A stretch of DNA of 15,504 nt from Chrysochromulina parva (taxonomy: Eukaryota > Haptophyta > Prymnesiales > Chrysochromulinaceae), in the NCBI GenBank assembly GCA_002887195.1, contig PJAB01001306.1:1-15504 (forward strand), read 5' to 3'. The notes under the pieces are model-generated. The model made no database searches. It was not told the DNA's origin and saw only the letters and a list, made by a program, of their open reading frames with translations. This document shows, in pieces, positions 7,245-14,618 of this stretch. The translations under genes were made by a program, and so were the position numbers. The first letter of the stretch is position 1. Every line of letters starts with the position of its first letter.

Positions 7245-8885
7245 TCACCTACGCTGCTTCCCGGATGGCGAGTCGCGATATGCCGAGGCGGCCCCACGCA
7301 CGGCGCCAGGGCTGCCGCGGGCGGTGCCGGTGACCGAGATCTGCGTGATCTGAGACTCACGCACCGAGGGGATCGCGGAGCTGTGCCCCGGGTGCCCGCC
7401 GGACACCCCGGTACGCGCGCCCACCGCGCGGCGTACCGGCCCCTGTTCCATTTCATGGAGTCGTCGAGTGTTGCCGTCGCGATCGTTGCGGCTCGAGAGA
7501 GCACCGCTCGGGTGCACGAAGATGGGCTCCTCGACGCGCGCGCGCTGCACGAAAGGCGCCGCCGCACTACCGCCCGGCTTCGAGACTTCATCGTACCGGC
7601 TGCCGACTCGCGCCGCCGTGGACGTCGGACCGGTAGGAGTGCCGCCGAGGGGACTGCCGCCCTCGCCGTAAGCGAACGCCGTGGTGGGCAGCCCGCGGAA
7701 TGCCGTGGTGGGCGGCGCGTGCACGGCGGGCAGTTTGGCGGCGGCCGCCTGTATATGCGCCGGGACCGGCCGCCTCCTCTGCGAGGGAATGCGCGGGGGG
7801 GGTGGCCGCGGCAAGTGGGCTGCGAAGTACTTGATGTTGCCCTTGCGCAGCTCGCGCTGGCGCAGCAACCAATAGGTGGAGGTGAGCGGTGAGCGCTCGC
7901 CCTTACGCAGGGCCTCGATGATGTCCTTCTGCGGCAGGCCGTACTCGAGCTCCATCTTGCGCGCGAGCTGGCGGCACGACGGGTCCACCACCGCACCCAC
8001 CAACCCCGTGCTCAGCAGATGGTTGCTAGTGAGTGAGGGCGCGGTAGCGCGCAGCCACTTGTGCCCGAGGACCTGGCGCCCGGTGAGCCGGTCCTCGGGC
8101 GGATACTTGAGCAACCCGCAGATCAGATCGCGGCAGCCAGCGGTCAGATGTGGCACCGGGCTGAAGTCGTACTCGCCCGAGATGATTTTATCATAGAGAA
8201 GATCCATCTCCTCTGGCGGCGCATCGAACGGCAGGCAGCCGCAGACCATAGCGTACAGGCAGACGCCCAGGCTCCACATGTCGGCACGCTGGCCAAGATA
8301 TCCGCCGCCGATGAGCATCTCGGGCGCCGCGTAGTGTGGTGAGCCGCACGCGACCGTAAGCACCTCGTCCGCGTATTTGAGAACGGTTCCAAGGCCAAAG
8401 TCAATCACCTTGATGTCACCATGTGCATCGAGCAGCACGTTCTCGGGCTTGAGATCGCGGTGAATGACGAGCTGCCGATGGCACGAGTCGATGGCCGCGG
8501 CCATCTGGGCGAACAGCCGGCTCGCTTCCGCCTCGTCCAGCCGAGTTTTTTGCACAATGTACGAGAAGAGCTCACCGCCGCCCACGTACTCGGTGACCAG
8601 GTAGATGCGATCGGCCTCCTCGATCACCTCCAGCAGCTGCACGAGGTTGTTGTGCTGCACCCGGTGCAAGATCTGGATCTCGTTGACTAGGCGCTGCCGT
8701 GAGTCCTCGTCGACAATCTTCTCTTTCTCCAGAATCTTCACAGCAACAGACTCGCGCGTGTGCCGCTCGACAGCAAGCATGACCTCGCCAAACGTGCCCT
8801 GGCCGACCGTCTCCAATAGGGTGAACCGGCCGCCGACTGTCTGCAGCCCATCATGGGCCCCGGCGGCACGCACTCCCACGCTCAT
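7245..8885 (-). CDS. SNF1/AMPK-related (CAMK-like) Ser/Thr protein kinase with UBA domain
   Basis: A 546-residue intronless frame; I use the ATG at 8885 because three codons earlier the frame opens with GTG. The kinase domain spans about 21-278, with all key residues: glycine loop GQGTFGEV (28-35), Lys50, Glu69, HRDLKPEN (Asp144 catalytic), DFG (162-164) and CGSPHYAAPE (180-189), the last being typical of AMPK/MARK/MELK kinases. Residues about 300-342 (with YGLPQKDIIEALR and a TYWLL end) match the UBA-like domain that follows the catalytic domain in this family. The remaining 200 residues are Pro/Gly/Ala/Ser-rich and probably disordered; no KA1 domain is visible. The usual activating Thr in the L-x-T-x-C-G-S-P motif is Val178 here, with Thr177 one place earlier. 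It presumably phosphorylates Ser/Thr in basic-hydrophobic contexts. MELK, MARK or SnRK identity cannot be separated by eye. Confidence 0.93.
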   Translation of the reverse strand: MSVGVRAAGAHDGLQTVGGRFTLLETVGQGTFGEVMLAVERHTRESVAVKILEKEKIVDEDSRQRLVNEIQILHRVQHNNLVQLLEVIEEADRIYLVTEYVGGGELFSYIVQKTRLDEAEASRLFAQMAAAIDSCHRQLVIHRDLKPENVLLDAHGDIKVIDFGLGTVLKYADEVLTVACGSPHYAAPEMLIGGGYLGQRADMWSLGVCLYAMVCGCLPFDAPPEEMDLLYDKIISGEYDFSPVPHLTAGCRDLICGLLKYPPEDRLTGRQVLGHKWLRATAPSLTSNHLLSTGLVGAVVDPSCRQLARKMELEYGLPQKDIIEALRKGERSPLTSTYWLLRQRELRKGNIKYFAAHLPRPPPPRIPSQRRRPVPAHIQAAAAKLPAVHAPPTTAFRGLPTTAFAYGEGGSPLGGTPTGPTSTAARVGSRYDEVSKPGGSAAAPFVQRARVEEPIFVHPSGALSSRNDRDGNTRRLHEMEQGPVRRAVGARTGVSGGHPGHSSAIPSVRESQITQISVTGTARGSPGAVRGAASAYRDSPSGKQRR

Positions 8886-9082
8886 CACGGGCACCGCGCG
8901 GCGGACGTTCCGCGCGCTCGGGGGCAGAAGTCCGTCGAGGTCGGTTGCCTCGAATCGTTTCGCGAAACTTCGTTCGAACTTCGAATCTCTAATTAAAATT
9001 TTCGCCTACACCTAACATGACAACCCGTTGTAGCTCTTTCACAATGGTTACATGAGCGAAAGCGTCGTATCGGCAGCTTGCG
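8886..9082. promoter_or_regulatory. Divergent promoter between kinase and tRNA methyltransferase genes
   Basis: The 197 bases between the two start codons must contain both promoters. A palindrome GTTTCGCGAAAC sits at 8957-8968; its core TTTCGCGAAA resembles an E2F/DP site. A second palindrome, GTTCGAAC, is at 8972-8979, and TTCGAA recurs at 8980-8985. An AT-rich tract (8990-9003) follows. The site is about 70 bases from the kinase ATG and 115 from the methyltransferase ATG. E2F-type control is inference from the word alone. Confidence 0.45.
9017..9055 (+). other. Possible upstream open reading frame (12 codons)
   Basis: An ATG at 9017 opens a 12-codon frame that ends at TGA 9053-9055, just before the methyltransferase ATG at 9083. 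A further ATG at 9052 starts a frame that overlaps the gene out of phase. These matter only if transcription begins upstream of 9017, which the sequence cannot show. Confidence 0.3.
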
Positions 9083-10033
9083 ATGGTCGACGTCGGCGAG
9101 GACGACGACGACGCGGATGTGCGTCATCCGCAGAAGAAGTTTTTCCGCACGCGCGCACACGTCAACGTGCTCAACGCCAACGACTTTTGGTACCCAGTTA
9201 ACCCGGCGGCCGTACCGTGGGCCGAATACTTCCCAGCACTAGCCGCGAGCAGTAGCGCGGCTGCTGTGCCAATGCCACCGGTCGAGTTTGTCGACATCGG
9301 CTGCGGTTACGGCTCGCTGCTGTTTGAGCTCGCCAAAATTTATCCGCACACGCCGATTCTCGGCATCGAGATTCGAGAGAAGGTGGTCCAGTACGTGCAG
9401 CAGAGTACGCTCGCTCTCCGCGAAGAGTCGCGCAAGTTGACAATGGCTGCAGCGGCGAAGGCCGCGGCCGCGCCGAACGACGTTTCCGCGGCCTCGGCAG
9501 CCGCGGCTGCAGCGAACGCGCCCACCTTCGAGAACGTGTGGGCGCTCAAGAACAATGCGATGCGCTTCATGCCCAACTTTTTTGCTAAAGAGCAGTTGTC
9601 CAAACTCTTCTTTTGCTTTGCCGATCCGCACTTCAAGCGCAAGAACCACCGCAAGCGCATCGTGTCGCAGGCGCTGCTCGCCGAGTACGCGTATGTGATG
9701 AAGCCCGGGGGGTTTGCGTACGTCATCACCGACGTGGCTGATCTAATGCTCTGGATGGTCGATCACTTCTCGAGTTCGCCCCTCTTTGAACGACTCCCGC
9801 GCGAAGCGCTCAAGGCCGACCCGACCGTGCCCGCGCTCATCCGCACGGACGAAGGCCTCAAGGTGCAGGGCAACAACGGCAACATGTACATCGCCGTCTT
9901 TCGCAAGCGCCTCGACCCACTCGCGCCGCGAGAGCCACCGCCGCCCAATGACAATGCCGCCGCCGCGCTCGCAGCGTCGGACGCCGGCTATACGCCGAAG
10001 GAGGGCGGCGAACGTCGTGGCATGACGTGGTAA
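9083..10033 (+). CDS. trmB: tRNA (guanine46-N7)-methyltransferase, METTL1/Trm8/TrmB family
   Basis: A 316-residue frame with a good start context (G at -3 and +4). The protein transfers methyl from S-adenosylmethionine to N7 of G46 in the tRNA variable loop; in eukaryotes it works with a WD-repeat partner (Trm82/WDR4), not seen here. Residues 18-29 (KKFFRTRAHVNV) match the eukaryotic N-terminal motif. The SAM-binding loop is VDIGCGYG (70-77), followed by GIEIR (94-98, acidic Glu96). The signature FADPHFKRKNHRKR (179-192) includes the catalytic-site Asp181; the family usually has Pro before that Asp and here it is Ala180. LLAEYAYVMKPGG and ITDV follow, and the C-terminal RTDEGLKV (254-261) matches the tRNA-binding T-x-E-G-x-K motif. 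An Ala-rich insertion (about 121-146) and a Pro/Ala tail (from about 280) are low-complexity additions. No targeting peptide is evident, so cytosol or nucleus is likely. Confidence 0.95.
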   Translation: MVDVGEDDDDADVRHPQKKFFRTRAHVNVLNANDFWYPVNPAAVPWAEYFPALAASSSAAAVPMPPVEFVDIGCGYGSLLFELAKIYPHTPILGIEIREKVVQYVQQSTLALREESRKLTMAAAAKAAAAPNDVSAASAAAAAANAPTFENVWALKNNAMRFMPNFFAKEQLSKLFFCFADPHFKRKNHRKRIVSQALLAEYAYVMKPGGFAYVITDVADLMLWMVDHFSSSPLFERLPREALKADPTVPALIRTDEGLKVQGNNGNMYIAVFRKRLDPLAPREPPPPNDNAAAALAASDAGYTPKEGGERRGMTW

Positions 10034-10080
10034 TAGTGTAACTACAAACTTACACTATTACACTATTACACTAGTAATAG
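10031..10080. repeat. Hairpin and short tandem repeat at the methyltransferase stop codon
   Basis: TAATAGTGTAA (10031-10041) pairs perfectly with TTACACTATTA (10050-10060): an 11-bp stem with an 8-base loop that begins at the TAA stop itself. Immediately after, TACACTAT is repeated at 10051-10058 and 10059-10066, with a partial third copy TACACTA. A second small stem forms from CTATTA (10063-10068) and TAATAG (10075-10080). It lies between two convergent genes and may be a 3'-end structure. No known element is recognised. Confidence 0.75.
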
Positions 10081-10211
10081 AGAGTTAGCGCCCCACGACG
10101 ATGATCGTTGGGAAACCTTTAAGGTATACTTTTACGTTATTACCGCGTCTAAACTCTCTAATGGTCCTAAAATCCGCTCCGCGGGCCACGCATTGATTCT
10201 CCATTACCTCT

Positions 10212-13200
10212 CTACTTCTCTAGCGACAATGTGCCGGCGTCCATTCTCCAAATCGCGTTACACGACACCAAGTCTTCTGGCCGATGCGAGACGAGCAGAA
10301 CTGCCGCGTCTTTCCGGACCAGCTCTCGCTGCAATATCTCGATGGCTTTCGTCGACGACGTCATGTCCATACTCGACGTGACTTCGTCGAGCACGACGAC
10401 CGCGGCGTCGGAGAGCGCGGCCCGGACCAAAGTGCAGACTTGCTTTTGGCCCGATGACAAGTTACCCCCGCCGGCGGTTATCGCGTGGTCTAATTCTAAT
10501 AGATGGTCGCTGGTTCCTCCGCGCTGCTCGCTGCTGCTACTCGCAGTCGCTTTGACGAACTCGTCCAAAAGATCGTTCAGCTTAGCGTCCGAGTGGAAGC
10601 CGTGAGGGTCCAAGAACAGCCTCAACTTGCCGCTGAAAATGAAGGAATCTTGCGGGTAGGTGTGAACTAGGTCGCGATATTGTTTCAGAGGCACTGTGCC
10701 GACTTCAGTTCCTTGCAACAGCAGTGATCCCTCAGCGATCGGCATGGCCCTCGCCAAAACCCAGCTCAGAGTCGACTTGCCCGAGCCCGTGCGTCCGACG
10801 AAACCCACGAGTTCCCCAGCCTTCAGTTCAAATGAAACCCCTTTCAACGCTGGGGGGAGCGAGGGCGAGTACGTAGCCACGATGTTCCGTCCCTCCAGAA
10901 CCGTCACGCCTTTTAGAGCCTTGGCGCCGCCCGAAAATGAGTTGTACGAATCGTGCAGAGGAGGGTGGCCGAATTCCACTACCTCCTGGGGAGCCTTGAT
11001 GTACTCGCCAACTCGATCACACGACGTGAAGTAGTTCTCCAACGCCGTGGACGAGCGGATTGCGAACGACAAGCTCGTGCAAGCGCTCATCGCGTACGAG
11101 AGCATCAGGCCGGCCTTGCCTCCACCACCGACTCCGTCGAAGCCGCCGGCCCCAAGTAAAAGAGAAAAGGCAGCTGCGGAGACGATGAGAGCGCCGATGA
11201 AGTCCAATCGAATCCCGAGCCACCTGTTGGCAAGGTCCCAATTGATCCTCGACGTGATAGCAAAGTCGATGAGCTCCTCGTTTCTAGCGATGAGCAGGTC
11301 CTGCAGTTGATAGCCTCGCGCAGTCTCCAGACCACTGACGACTTCTCTGAAGTTGCTGAAAAGTGGACTTTTCGCCCCGGCCTCTATTTTCTTTAGCTCC
11401 TTCGACACGTCTCTGTATTTGCTCTGCACGAAGACGTACAGCACGGTTAGCGGGATGGCGACCAGGATGTAGATCGGGGAGTTGATGCAGACAACCCCAA
11501 CTCCGGTGATGATGCCGAGCAGCGCGTCCATGAGGTTCTGTATCGAGGACGGAATGGAGTCGTCGATCGTTTCGAAGTCGGAGCTGAATCGCGACGTCAA
11601 CCTTCCGCTCGGCGTGCGGTTGAAGAAGTCAAAGGTAGCACCTATCGTCGACTTTAGGAGCTGACTGTGCAGGTCACTTGAAGCGACATAGCCTGCGTAC
11701 GAGTACATGTAGTACCGCGCAAAGTTAGCCCCGATCACGAGCACAGACACCAGAGTGTAGTAGCCAAGGTACGCTGACATGGACATTCGTCCGTCGGCCT
11801 GGAATGCAAGAAGGAAGTCGCCGAGGGCGCCCAAGGCGAAGGCAAACACTGTCAACACAACGGCGCTCAGCAAGTTCTCAAGCTTGCAAGCTCGCGCATA
11901 GAAAGCAAATGCTTGGAACAAGGAGGAAGACTCGCTGATATCTCCTCCGCCTCCTCCTCCACCTTTGCCCTTGCCCTTCTTTTCCTCTGGCGCCTTTTTC
12001 GTCGCCTCCGTTTCCACCGCTGGCCTGGACTGCGCCGCCGCTCTGGACTCTGCGAAGGCCGCCGATGACAGTCCCAGCAGATCCGCCACGCCACTCTTCG
12101 TGTACGATGCGTAGTCCCCATCGAACACGACCTCCCCTTGCTCCAGCGCGATGATCCTGTCGGCGTGCTGGAGCAAGCCGGAGTTCAAAGTAGTCATCAA
12201 CACTAGCCTGTCCTTGCTCAGCGGCAGGAGCGCTTCGTGAAAGACATGGTGAGCGACCCTCTCGTCCAAGCCGGCGAGCGGCGTGTCGAGGAAGAATAAC
12301 TTTCCCGAAGAGCACAGTGCACGCGCCAAGGCGATGCGTTGCTTTTGTCCGCCGGAGATGTTGATCCCCTTTTCTCCGATGATGGTATTCTCCCCGTCCT
12401 TCCAGTCCTTGAAGTCAACCTCCAATGCGCAAGCTTTCACAGCGTTCTCGTACATCTTCTGCGCCTCCCCCTCGTCAGCGCCGTACATCGCCGCCTTGTC
12501 GTCGGAGCCGGAGTCGCCGACGCCGACACCTTCCCTAAACGCCGTTCCCCTCGCAGCGAGCAGGATGTTGTCCTTAGCCGACGCGTTCGTGATCCATGCG
12601 TCATGTCCCATGTAAGCGAACGCTGCGCCCTGCGGCTCCCTTAGCACGCCGCCGCCGCCGTGCGCGTCTCTGACGTCGAGCTCCCCCATGACGGTGAGGA
12701 GGAGGGACGTCTTGCCCGAGGCATTGCCGCCTACGACGAGAGTCAGCCCGGGGCACGTGACAGCCGGCCGGAGCGACACGCCACGGAGCACGGCGGCGTC
12801 GGGGGGGCGCAGGGCAGTGACGCCCTCGACGCTCACGAGCACGCGGCCGACGCCTCCGCTGTCGTTCTCCTCCGTCTCCCGCTGTCTCCGAGCGTGTTGC
12901 CTCTCCTCCTGCTCGAAGGCGGAGACCTCGTCGAAGAGGTCAGGCTGGAATCGTAGGGCGTCCATCATGAGGCTCTCGATGCGTCCGCACGACACCTGCG
13001 CGTCGCTGAGCAGCGTGATGGACTTCGGGATGACACGCATGGGCCTTCCGATGACGCCGATCACCGCGATAGCAGCGAAGGCACGATCGGCAGTCAGGGG
13101 CTCGGTCGCCACGAGGTGGTACGCCGCGAATGTGACGAGTACGATGACAAGCGACTGGCTTCTCGTAATGACGAAGTTTGCCATCTCGATGATGGAACCC

Positions 13201-14354
13201 CTCCACGCGACGGCGAGCTCTGCATCCCGGAGCCGCGACACCTTGTCGAACACGACAGGCGCGAGGCCCGTGAGCTTCACGGTCCTGATGCCGTCGAGCA
13301 GCTCTCCGATCAGCGCCACGCGCTCGTCGCTCTTCTTCAACGTCGCTCTCCTGGCCTCGCGCGTCAGGCCGGCGATGTACGTCTCGAGCGGGATGACAGC
13401 CGGGATCACGGCGGCCGCGACGAGGCCGGCCCAACCCAGCAGGTGCAGCAGCAGAGAGACGGACACGACGACGAGGAGGGGGCAGGCCCACAAGTTGTGG
13501 GCGAAGACTACGAACTCGCGGAGGGACGCGGCGTCCTTGGACTGGACGTTCGTCAACTCGCCGAATGAGCGGGAGGGGTGAAGGCGGTGGAGGCGCAGGT
13601 AGAGGACGCTGGAGAAGATGACGGACATCGCGGCGCTCACGGACTTGCTGCCGCACATGAAGACCGAGTGGATGAAGGCCTGCAGCGAGAAGGCGCCGAT
13701 CAGGCCGTTGAACAGGATCGCGAAGGAGTAGAACGTCACGGAGGGAAGGTCGCGGCGCTCGGCGGCGACGACGATCCACTTCACATACATCGTTCCCATT
13801 AGTACGGCGATCGAGTTGACGAGCATAAAGGCGCCACCGACCCAGAATTCGCGGAAGATGAGACGGTGGAGGCTGCGCCAAAGGCGCTTATCGCGGCCGG
13901 CTGTCGACTCTTTTTGCCAGCAGGAGAGGAAGGCGCGATTCACGGCGCGGGCGCGGTAGGATGCGGGCAGAGGAAGGTGGTCGGAGGCCGTCAGCTTGCG
14001 AGAGTTGCCGAGAGTGATCGTTGGATTTAAGTAAGAGTGCAGCGCGGCTTGGAGGGAAAAGAAGGTGGAGAACGTCGGGAGAGGAATAGGGGAGGCGGAG
14101 CCTGAGCCATCCAGAAACGCAGACTCATCCACGCTGCTGATGGGCAACTCCCTCGCGCCCACGCGGCGCGGCCTGAACCCGCTCGGCCCACGGGCCATGA
14201 GCCCCCGCGTGGTCCAGTTCACGGACGACAAATCTGTGCCCACGCATTGCACTGCGGAATTTCGACAGTGAATAATCCTGTGAATGAGCAGAGGTGCCAA
14301 CGCCGCATCTTGATCGACGAGTACATGTATTCGGAGCCTTGTTGAGGTCAGCAT
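10212..14354 (-). CDS. ABCC/MRP-type full ABC transporter with degenerate first nucleotide-binding domain
   Basis: A 1380-residue intronless frame in the order TMD1 (about 160-440), NBD1 (about 505-745), TMD2 (about 820-1110), NBD2 (about 1155-1378). There is no N-terminal TMD0. NBD1 has Walker A GGNASGKTS (542-550) and signature ISGGQKQR (666-673). However, its Q-loop position is His584, the residue after the Walker B Asp690 is Thr691 instead of Glu/Asp, and the His switch is Thr-Thr-Leu (721-723). NBD2 is intact: Walker A GRTGSGKST (1187-1195), Gln1235, signature LSSGQ (1299-1303), catalytic Glu1324, His1357. The linker after NBD1 (about 770-805) is Lys/Glu-rich then a glycine run. ABCC pumps export conjugates, organic anions or metal-thiol complexes; the substrate and membrane here are unknown. 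The ATG at 14354 is the longest start; Met53 (14198) is an alternative, since residues 1-52 show no clear family match. Confidence 0.93.
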   Translation of the reverse strand: MLTSTRLRIHVLVDQDAALAPLLIHRIIHCRNSAVQCVGTDLSSVNWTTRGLMARGPSGFRPRRVGARELPISSVDESAFLDGSGSASPIPLPTFSTFFSLQAALHSYLNPTITLGNSRKLTASDHLPLPASYRARAVNRAFLSCWQKESTAGRDKRLWRSLHRLIFREFWVGGAFMLVNSIAVLMGTMYVKWIVVAAERRDLPSVTFYSFAILFNGLIGAFSLQAFIHSVFMCGSKSVSAAMSVIFSSVLYLRLHRLHPSRSFGELTNVQSKDAASLREFVVFAHNLWACPLLVVVSVSLLLHLLGWAGLVAAAVIPAVIPLETYIAGLTREARRATLKKSDERVALIGELLDGIRTVKLTGLAPVVFDKVSRLRDAELAVAWRGSIIEMANFVITRSQSLVIVLVTFAAYHLVATEPLTADRAFAAIAVIGVIGRPMRVIPKSITLLSDAQVSCGRIESLMMDALRFQPDLFDEVSAFEQEERQHARRQRETEENDSGGVGRVLVSVEGVTALRPPDAAVLRGVSLRPAVTCPGLTLVVGGNASGKTSLLLTVMGELDVRDAHGGGGVLREPQGAAFAYMGHDAWITNASAKDNILLAARGTAFREGVGVGDSGSDDKAAMYGADEGEAQKMYENAVKACALEVDFKDWKDGENTIIGEKGINISGGQKQRIALARALCSSGKLFFLDTPLAGLDERVAHHVFHEALLPLSKDRLVLMTTLNSGLLQHADRIIALEQGEVVFDGDYASYTKSGVADLLGLSSAAFAESRAAAQSRPAVETEATKKAPEEKKGKGKGGGGGGGDISESSSLFQAFAFYARACKLENLLSAVVLTVFAFALGALGDFLLAFQADGRMSMSAYLGYYTLVSVLVIGANFARYYMYSYAGYVASSDLHSQLLKSTIGATFDFFNRTPSGRLTSRFSSDFETIDDSIPSSIQNLMDALLGIITGVGVVCINSPIYILVAIPLTVLYVFVQSKYRDVSKELKKIEAGAKSPLFSNFREVVSGLETARGYQLQDLLIARNEELIDFAITSRINWDLANRWLGIRLDFIGALIVSAAAFSLLLGAGGFDGVGGGGKAGLMLSYAMSACTSLSFAIRSSTALENYFTSCDRVGEYIKAPQEVVEFGHPPLHDSYNSFSGGAKALKGVTVLEGRNIVATYSPSLPPALKGVSFELKAGELVGFVGRTGSGKSTLSWVLARAMPIAEGSLLLQGTEVGTVPLKQYRDLVHTYPQDSFIFSGKLRLFLDPHGFHSDAKLNDLLDEFVKATASSSSEQRGGTSDHLLELDHAITAGGGNLSSGQKQVCTLVRAALSDAAVVVLDEVTSSMDMTSSTKAIEILQRELVRKDAAVLLVSHRPEDLVSCNAIWRMDAGTLSLEK

Positions 14355-14510
14355 ATGTATGCTCAGCCCTCGACTATCTACACAGCCCCGCAGTTATATA
14401 CATGTAGCCCCGGGGGGCTATGTGTCGGCACTCATAGTCACACTGTCCAGTTTGGTTACATGTGATATACATGTGATTCCTTTCCCGGTGCCATTGCATG
14501 CATGTATTTA
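14323..14510. promoter_or_regulatory. ACATGT-rich divergent promoter region
   Basis: The palindromic hexamer ACATGT occurs at 14323-14328, 14400-14405, 14458-14463 and 14469-14474, and GCATGCATGT follows near 14496-14505. An imperfect inverted repeat (TAGCCCC at 14405-14411 with GGGGCTA at 14414-14420) sits between copies two and three. The 264 bases between the two start codons (14355-14618) hold no gene. The repeated word may be a transcription-factor site shared by the divergent genes; the first copy would fall inside the transporter frame if Met1 is used. Confidence 0.4.
14394..14400 (-). promoter_or_regulatory. Putative TATA box for the ABC transporter gene
   Basis: Read on the minus strand this is TATATAA, about 40 bases upstream of the ATG at 14354. 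A TATA box normally lies about 30 bases before the transcription start, so a start near 14365 would give a very short leader to that ATG, or about 165 bases to the ATG at 14198. No other good TATA word lies closer. Confidence 0.35.
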
Positions 14511-14618
14511 GAAACAAACGCAAAACTCACAGATCACCAAATCACACACCGAAGAGCCAAGAGGAGGACTCGTGACGATCCTCGTGACGGACCTCGCGGG
14601 GACTGAGATCGAGGCCAC

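Noticed and set aside
7037..7996. Minus-strand frame of 319 codons overlapping the kinase C-terminus
   Set aside because: Arg/Pro-rich out-of-phase shadow; the kinase frame continues here from an unmistakable catalytic domain.
12688..13581. Plus-strand frame of 297 codons opposite the ABC transporter
   Set aside because: Ser/Thr/Arg-rich antisense shadow with no motifs, whereas the minus strand encodes TMD1 and NBD1.
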